A stretch of DNA of 6,589 bases, from assembly GCA_016297695.1 (NCBI GenBank), contig JAEDGC010000074.1, positions 1 to 6,589 of the forward strand, written 5' to 3'. Below the pieces are notes generated by a model, which was given only the letters and a program-made list of their open reading frames with translations, was not told where the DNA came from and made no database searches. How positions within the stretch are numbered: position 1 is the first letter of the stretch; every line of letters begins with the position of its first letter. Source of the stretch: Bacilli bacterium (GTDB lineage Bacteria; Bacillota_I; Bacilli_A; RF39; UBA660). Positions 1 to 6,589 of this stretch are shown here, piece after piece. Both the position numbers and the translations under genes were made by a program.

Positions 1-63
1 AAAAATAATTTGACCAAAACCCAATTTTAGCCCCCCATCATTATATTTTAGGTATATATCATA
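1..63 (-). CDS. Possible 5' end of the next minus-strand gene (unidentified, TatA-like start)
   Basis: On the minus strand a frame is open from a TAA at 66-64 to the window edge. Its last ten codons (30-1) read LKLGFGQIIF. There is no in-frame ATG. Candidate starts are TTG at 24-22 or ATA at 57-55. A tandem ATGATG at 41-36 is one frame off and reaches TAA at 29-27 after only two further codons. A six-G run (36-31) separates it from the open frame, so one extra G would join them as MMGGLKLGFGQIIF. A short glycine-containing start leading into hydrophobic residues resembles TatA, the pore subunit of twin-arginine translocation, encoded in a few protist mtDNAs. That is inference from about 14 residues, and the frame may be non-coding. 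Confidence 0.2.
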
Positions 64-103
64 TTATGTATAATATCATATATTTAAATATGTAAATAAA
101 TTA
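42..103. other. AT-rich spacer with 9-bp direct repeat
   Basis: This is almost pure A/T sequence downstream of trnS on the minus strand. It carries the 9-base direct repeat ATATCATAT at 56-64 and 73-81. There is no tRNA, and no start codon that opens a long frame. It probably separates trnS from the next gene. Its left part overlaps the upstream portion of the tentative frame at 63-1. Confidence 0.4.
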
Positions 104-186
104 CGGAAAAAAACGGATTTGAACCGTTGAAGGATTTTATCCTCGTAAATTAGCAATTTAGCACATTACCACTCTGTCATTTTTCC
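104..186 (-). tRNA. trnS(gcu): tRNA-Ser (GCU)
   Basis: This class II tRNA reads AGY serine codons. The acceptor stem GGAAAAA (186-180) pairs with 111-105, and the discriminator is G (104), as usual for tRNA-Ser. The T stem AACGG/CCGTT encloses a 7-base loop (112-128). The long variable arm forms a GAGGAT/ATCCTTC hairpin. The anticodon loop is TTGCTAA, giving anticodon GCU. The anticodon stem has four A-T pairs below a terminal C-C mismatch. It lies 7 bp downstream of trnK on the same strand and would be excised from the same precursor. Confidence 0.93.
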
Positions 187-193
187 TTTAAAA

Positions 194-265
194 TGAGTTT
201 ATTGGGATTTGAACCCAAACTTAATCGCTTAAAAGGCGATTGTTTTACCGTTAAACTATAAACCC
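194..265 (-). tRNA. trnK(uuu): tRNA-Lys (UUU)
   Basis: This 72-nt cloverleaf decodes AAR lysine codons. The acceptor GGGTTTA (265-259) pairs with TAAACTC with one G-T pair, and the discriminator is A. The D arm is GTTTAACGGTAAAAC, with the usual GG in its loop. The anticodon stem ATCGC/GCGAT encloses CTTTTAA, so the anticodon is UUU. The T arm is TTGGG-TTCAAAT-CCCAA. It lies 18 bp downstream of the nad4 stop, so its excision probably defines the 3' end of the nad4 transcript. Confidence 0.96.
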
Positions 266-283
266 TTTAAATATATAAATAAA

Positions 284-1747
284 TTATATATTCATAAAAG
301 TAACTAAACCTGTAATAGAAGCATGCATAAAATCTAAGAAGAATTTAGGATAAATACCTGCAAATATTACAAGAATTAAAATAGCAAATAGCATGAAGAA
401 TTCTCTTTTATTTAAATCTACAAAATTAGTTACATATTCTATTTTAACATTACCATAAGCTATTCTATTATATAACCATAAAGAATAAATACCACCAAAT
501 AACATACCAGTAGCTGCTAAGAAAGTAACGGTAGCATGATTTTGGAAAGTACCTATGAATATTAAAAATTCACCTACGAAACTACTTGTACCTGGTGTAG
601 CTATGTTTGCTAAAGTAAAAAATAAGAAGAATAATACAAACATAGGCATTACTTGTACTAAACCACTATAATATTTAATTAAACGGCTATGGAAACGTTC
701 ATATAAAATACCAACTACTAAGAATAAAGCACCTGCAACTAAACCATGACTTAACATTTGTAAGAAAGCACCTTCTATAGCAGTTACATTATTTGAGAAT
801 AAACCAATCATTATTAAGTTCATATGAGCTACAGAAGCATAAGCAATAACTCTTTTTAGATCAGTTTGTCTTATAGCTATTAAAGAAGCATAAATAACAC
901 CTAATAAACCTAAAGTAAATACAAATGGAGTAAAATAGATATTAGCATAAGGGAATAAAGGTAAAGAAAATCTCATAAAACCATAAGTACCTAATTTTAA
1001 TAATACACCTGCTAATATTACTGAACCTGGTGTAGGAGCTTCTACATGTGCTTCAGGTAACCATATATGGAAAGGTACCATTGGTACTTTAACAGCAAAT
1101 GATAAGAAAAATGCTAACCATAATAATAATTGTAAATTTTCATTAAAATTACAAGTTAATAATATTTCATAACTAGTTGTACCTGTATAACAATACATTA
1201 CAAATATAGCTATTAACATTAAAACTGAACCTAATAAAGTATATAAAAAGAACATGTAAGATGCAAATATTTTTCTTTCTCTAGCACCCCAAACACCTAT
1301 AATTACAAACATAGGTATTAAAACACTTTCAAAGAACATATAGAAAAATAATACATCTAGAGTACTAAATACTAAAACTAATATAGTTTCCATAATTAAG
1401 AAACTTACATAAAATAATTTAGTATTATGTAAAATATAGTTCCAACTAGATAATATACATATAGGAAATAAGAAAGTAGTTAATAATATAAAAAATAAAG
1501 CTATACCATCTATACCTAAAACAAAATTTACATTGATAGCATTTAACCAATTTATAGAAGTTAAAAATTGAAAACCAAAGTTACTTTTATCAAAAAATAC
1601 TAAAAGTAATAATGATATAAAGAAAGTAATAGTTGTTGTATATAAAGCAACAGTTCTTATAGCTTTTATGTTATTATAATCTAATAAACAAATAATTAAA
1701 GATCCTATTAAAGGTAATAAAATTAAAGAGATCAGTATATTAAACAT
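284..1747 (-). CDS. nad4: NADH dehydrogenase (complex I) subunit 4
   Basis: The 487-residue ND4 (NuoM homologue) is an antiporter-like, proton-pumping subunit in the membrane arm of complex I. It is hydrophobic throughout, with many predicted transmembrane helices, and full length for the family. Key charged residues are present: Glu140 in FFESVLIPMF, Lys220 in SFAVKVPMVPFHIWLPEAH, Lys251 in LAGVLLKLGTYG, His308, His334, and Glu393 in SSFVGEFL. These line up with E. coli NuoM E144, K234, K265, H322, H348 and E407 at a constant offset of 14 after the first. The ATG at 1747-1745 is the first in frame, and the stop is TAA. I see no Shine-Dalgarno sequence upstream. All six Trp codons are TGG. 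Most Arg codons are AGA, with CGT in the FHSR segment. trnY lies 71 bp upstream and trnK 18 bp downstream, suggesting release of the mRNA by tRNA processing. Confidence 0.98.
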   Translation of the reverse strand: MFNILISLILLPLIGSLIICLLDYNNIKAIRTVALYTTTITFFISLLLLVFFDKSNFGFQFLTSINWLNAINVNFVLGIDGIALFFILLTTFLFPICILSSWNYILHNTKLFYVSFLIMETILVLVFSTLDVLFFYMFFESVLIPMFVIIGVWGARERKIFASYMFFLYTLLGSVLMLIAIFVMYCYTGTTSYEILLTCNFNENLQLLLWLAFFLSFAVKVPMVPFHIWLPEAHVEAPTPGSVILAGVLLKLGTYGFMRFSLPLFPYANIYFTPFVFTLGLLGVIYASLIAIRQTDLKRVIAYASVAHMNLIMIGLFSNNVTAIEGAFLQMLSHGLVAGALFLVVGILYERFHSRLIKYYSGLVQVMPMFVLFFLFFTLANIATPGTSSFVGEFLIFIGTFQNHATVTFLAATGMLFGGIYSLWLYNRIAYGNVKIEYVTNFVDLNKREFFMLFAILILVIFAGIYPKFFLDFMHASITGLVTFMNI

Positions 1748-1766
1748 TTTTAATTAAATGTTAATC

Positions 1767-1812
1767 AAAAATAGTATCAAATATCTTATAATATACGATT
1801 ATTACTATTTTT
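1767..1812. repeat. Inverted repeat in the nad4 leader
   Basis: A perfect 10-base inverted repeat has arms AAAAATAGTA (1767-1776) and TACTATTTTT (1803-1812) around a 26-base AT-rich loop. It lies in the 71-bp gap between trnY and nad4, so it would form a stem-loop in the 5' leader of the nad4 transcript. It could be a processing or stability element, or a chance product of AT-rich sequence. No promoter motif is recognisable here. Confidence 0.5.
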
Positions 1813-1818
1813 TTTTAA

Positions 1819-1902
1819 TAGAGCAAGAGGGACTCGAACCCACGATGGGATAAACCCGTTAGATTTACAGTCTAAAATTATAGCCACTAAACATATTGCT
1901 CT
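1819..1902 (-). tRNA. trnY(gua): tRNA-Tyr (GUA), class II with long variable arm
   Basis: This tRNA reads TAY tyrosine codons. The acceptor AGAGCAA (1902-1896) pairs fully with TTGCTCT (1826-1820), and the discriminator is A (1819). The anticodon stem TTAGA/TCTAA encloses CTGTAAA, giving anticodon GUA. A variable-arm hairpin, GGG-TTTAT-CCC, makes it class II, as in bacteria and some protist mitochondria, unlike animal mitochondrial or eukaryotic cytosolic tRNA-Tyr. The T loop is TTCGAGT, and its stem has one T-T mismatch. The D stem is weak (about 3 bp including a G-T). Its 5' end lies two bases from the rnl terminal helix, so RNase P cleavage here probably forms the rnl 3' end. Confidence 0.95.
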
Positions 1903-1904
1903 TT

Positions 1905-4551
<2,647 letters not shown>

Positions 4552-4552
4552 A

Positions 4553-4619
4553 TACCAAGGTTAGGAATTGAACCTAAATAATTAGGGCATGAGCCTAAGT
4601 AGCTACCTAGCACCTTGAT
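4553..4619 (-). tRNA. trnM(cau): tRNA-Met (CAU) with reduced D arm
   Basis: The acceptor ATCAAGG (4619-4613) pairs with CCTTGGT (4560-4554) with one T-G pair, and the discriminator is A. The anticodon stem TTAGG/CCTAA encloses CTCATGC, giving anticodon CAU. The T arm is TTAGG-TTCAATT-CCTAA, and the variable loop is 4 nt. Only 14 nt separate the acceptor from the anticodon stem, against about 19 normally, so the D arm is shortened. Position 37 is G rather than the usual A. A paired A1-U72 and only two G-C pairs in the anticodon stem argue against a typical initiator. A lysidine-modified tRNA-Ile is possible. It starts one base from the rnl 5' end, so it probably marks the processing site. Confidence 0.85.
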
Positions 4620-4625
4620 TTATTA

Positions 4626-4697
4626 TAGGTAATAATGGACTTGAACCATTAACTTCTTCGTTGTAAGCGAAATACTCTACCATTGAGTTAATTACCT
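4626..4697 (-). tRNA. trnV(uac): tRNA-Val (UAC)
   Basis: This is a regular 72-nt cloverleaf. The acceptor AGGTAAT (4697-4691) pairs with ATTACCT (4633-4627), and the discriminator is A. The D arm ACTC-AATGGTA-GAGT has the normal GG. The anticodon loop CTTACAA gives UAC, reading GTN valine codons. The T arm is AATGG-TTCAAGT-CCATT. It lies between rns and trnM. Bacterial rRNA operons usually carry trnI and trnA in this spacer. Confidence 0.96.
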
Positions 4698-4714
4698 TAT
4701 AAGTTTTTATGTTT

Positions 4715-6262
<1,548 letters not shown>

Positions 6263-6272
<10 letters not shown>

Positions 6273-6308
6273 TATTTATTATATATATATATAATAAACT
6301 AATATTTA
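6263..6308. repeat. 24-bp perfect palindrome flanked by 10-bp direct repeats
   Basis: A perfect 24-base self-complementary A/T tract lies at 6275-6298. It is bracketed by direct repeats CTAATATTTA at 6263-6272 and 6299-6308, the left copy covering the expected rns 5' end. It sits between rns and trnR(ucu). It could be a promoter or processing hairpin for the rRNA transcript, the footprint of a small hairpin insertion with target duplication, or simple AT-rich low-complexity sequence. The rest of the spacer (6309-6331) shows nothing recognisable. Confidence 0.55.
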
Positions 6309-6331
6309 AAAAATAATCCCAAAAACTTATA

Positions 6332-6404
6332 AGCACTCTATCAGAGTTGAACTGATATAAGACAGTTTAGAAGACTGTTACTTTATCCATTAAGCTAAGA
6401 GTAC
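6332..6404 (-). tRNA. trnR(ucu): tRNA-Arg (UCU)
   Basis: This 73-nt cloverleaf reads AGR arginine codons, the main arginine codons of nad4. The acceptor GTACTCT (6404-6398) pairs with AGAGTGC (6339-6333) with one T-G. The D arm is GCTT-AATGGATA-AAGT. The anticodon stem ACAGT/ACTGT encloses CTTCTAA, so the anticodon is UCU. The T arm is ATCAG-TTCAACT-CTGAT. The discriminator would be U (6332), unusual because arginine tRNAs normally carry A or G. It shows that AGA is sense here, unlike in vertebrate mitochondria. Confidence 0.93.
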
Positions 6405-6409
6405 TATAA

Positions 6410-6482
6410 AGCATTTAATTGGAATCGAACCAATAACCTCTAAGTTCGTAGCTTAGACCTCTATCCATTGAGATATAAATGC
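6410..6482 (-). tRNA. trnR(acg): tRNA-Arg (ACG)
   Basis: This 73-nt cloverleaf reads CGN arginine codons. The acceptor GCATTTA (6482-6476) pairs perfectly with TAAATGC (6417-6411). The anticodon stem CTAAG/CTTAG encloses CTACGAA, giving ACG, whose A34 is normally deaminated to inosine. The T arm is ATTGG-TTCGATT-CCAAT. As in trnR(ucu) next to it (5-bp gap), the discriminator is U (6410). Flanking AAA and TTT could lengthen the acceptor stem to 10 bp in the precursor. It begins one base after the stop of the upstream partial gene. Confidence 0.94.
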
Positions 6483-6483
6483 T

Positions 6484-6588
6484 TTAATCTATTAAAAATA
6501 CAGCGTTTTCTATATTTCTTGAAATTTGTTGATAAACTAATTGATATCTTCTAACATTTTTGTTAGATCTTTTACTTAATATAATAGA
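6484..6588 (-). CDS. 3' end of an unidentified basic protein gene (possible ribosomal protein bS18)
   Basis: A frame open from the window's right edge encodes 34 residues and ends at TAA (6486-6484), one base before trnR(acg). It includes SKRSNKNVRRYQ and then QQISRNIENAVFLID at the C terminus. The mix of basic residues and a short amphipathic end suggests an RNA-binding ribosomal protein. The QQ-x-I-x(3)-I-x-N-A pattern resembles the bS18 C-terminal segment (E. coli QQQRQVATAIKNAREM), although the usual final LLPY/F is missing. The tight abutment to a tRNA is typical of real genes in this window. The identity is inference from a fragment; another ribosomal protein or an unknown ORF is possible. 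Confidence 0.5.
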   Translation of the reverse strand, partial: SIILSKRSNKNVRRYQLVYQQISRNIENAVFLID

Positions 6589-6589
6589 A

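Noticed and set aside
1..30. Possible 3' end of a plus-strand gene (short frame ending in TAG at 28-30)
   Set aside because: Only nine codons are visible, there is no family signal, and all other genes are on the minus strand.

Overview
The window is a compact, AT-rich stretch of a mitochondrial genome, most likely from a protist. Every gene I can assign lies on the minus strand. The evidence is one complex I gene (nad4), bacterial-type large and small rRNA genes, and seven tRNA genes packed almost end to end. The nad4 frame reads all six tryptophans as TGG and has no in-frame TGA despite the AT-rich background, which favours the standard genetic code. Combined with a tRNA-Tyr that keeps a bacterial-style long variable arm, this points away from animals and most fungi and towards a gene-rich protist mitochondrion. 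I cannot name the lineage.

In minus-strand transcription order (right to left): the 3' end of an unidentified basic protein gene (6588-6484, loosely like ribosomal protein bS18); trnR(acg) and trnR(ucu); an AT spacer with a perfect 24-bp palindrome between two 10-bp direct repeats; rns (about 6272-4715); trnV(uac) and trnM(cau); rnl (about 4551-1905); trnY(gua); a 71-bp spacer with an inverted repeat; nad4 (1747-284); trnK(uuu); trnS(gcu); and an AT-rich tail in which another minus-strand frame may begin (63-1). Gaps between genes are often 1 to 20 bases, and tRNAs sit at most boundaries. This is the usual tRNA-punctuation layout, in which excising tRNAs from a long precursor releases the rRNAs and mRNAs.

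The genes serve mitochondrial translation (rRNAs, tRNAs, perhaps a ribosomal protein) and respiration (ND4 in the proton-pumping arm of complex I). The two arginine tRNAs match the arginine codons seen in nad4, which are mostly AGA with a few CGT.

I found no CRISPR array, transposon, intron or new multigene system. The notable points are in the translation machinery: substitutions at normally conserved large-subunit exit-tunnel positions (2058 and 2062, E. coli numbering), a shortened and altered helix 69 loop, a changed 790 loop in rns, an enlarged helix 44, no anti-Shine-Dalgarno sequence, and a tRNA-Met with a reduced D arm and G37. Two partial reading frames at the window edges also merit a look.
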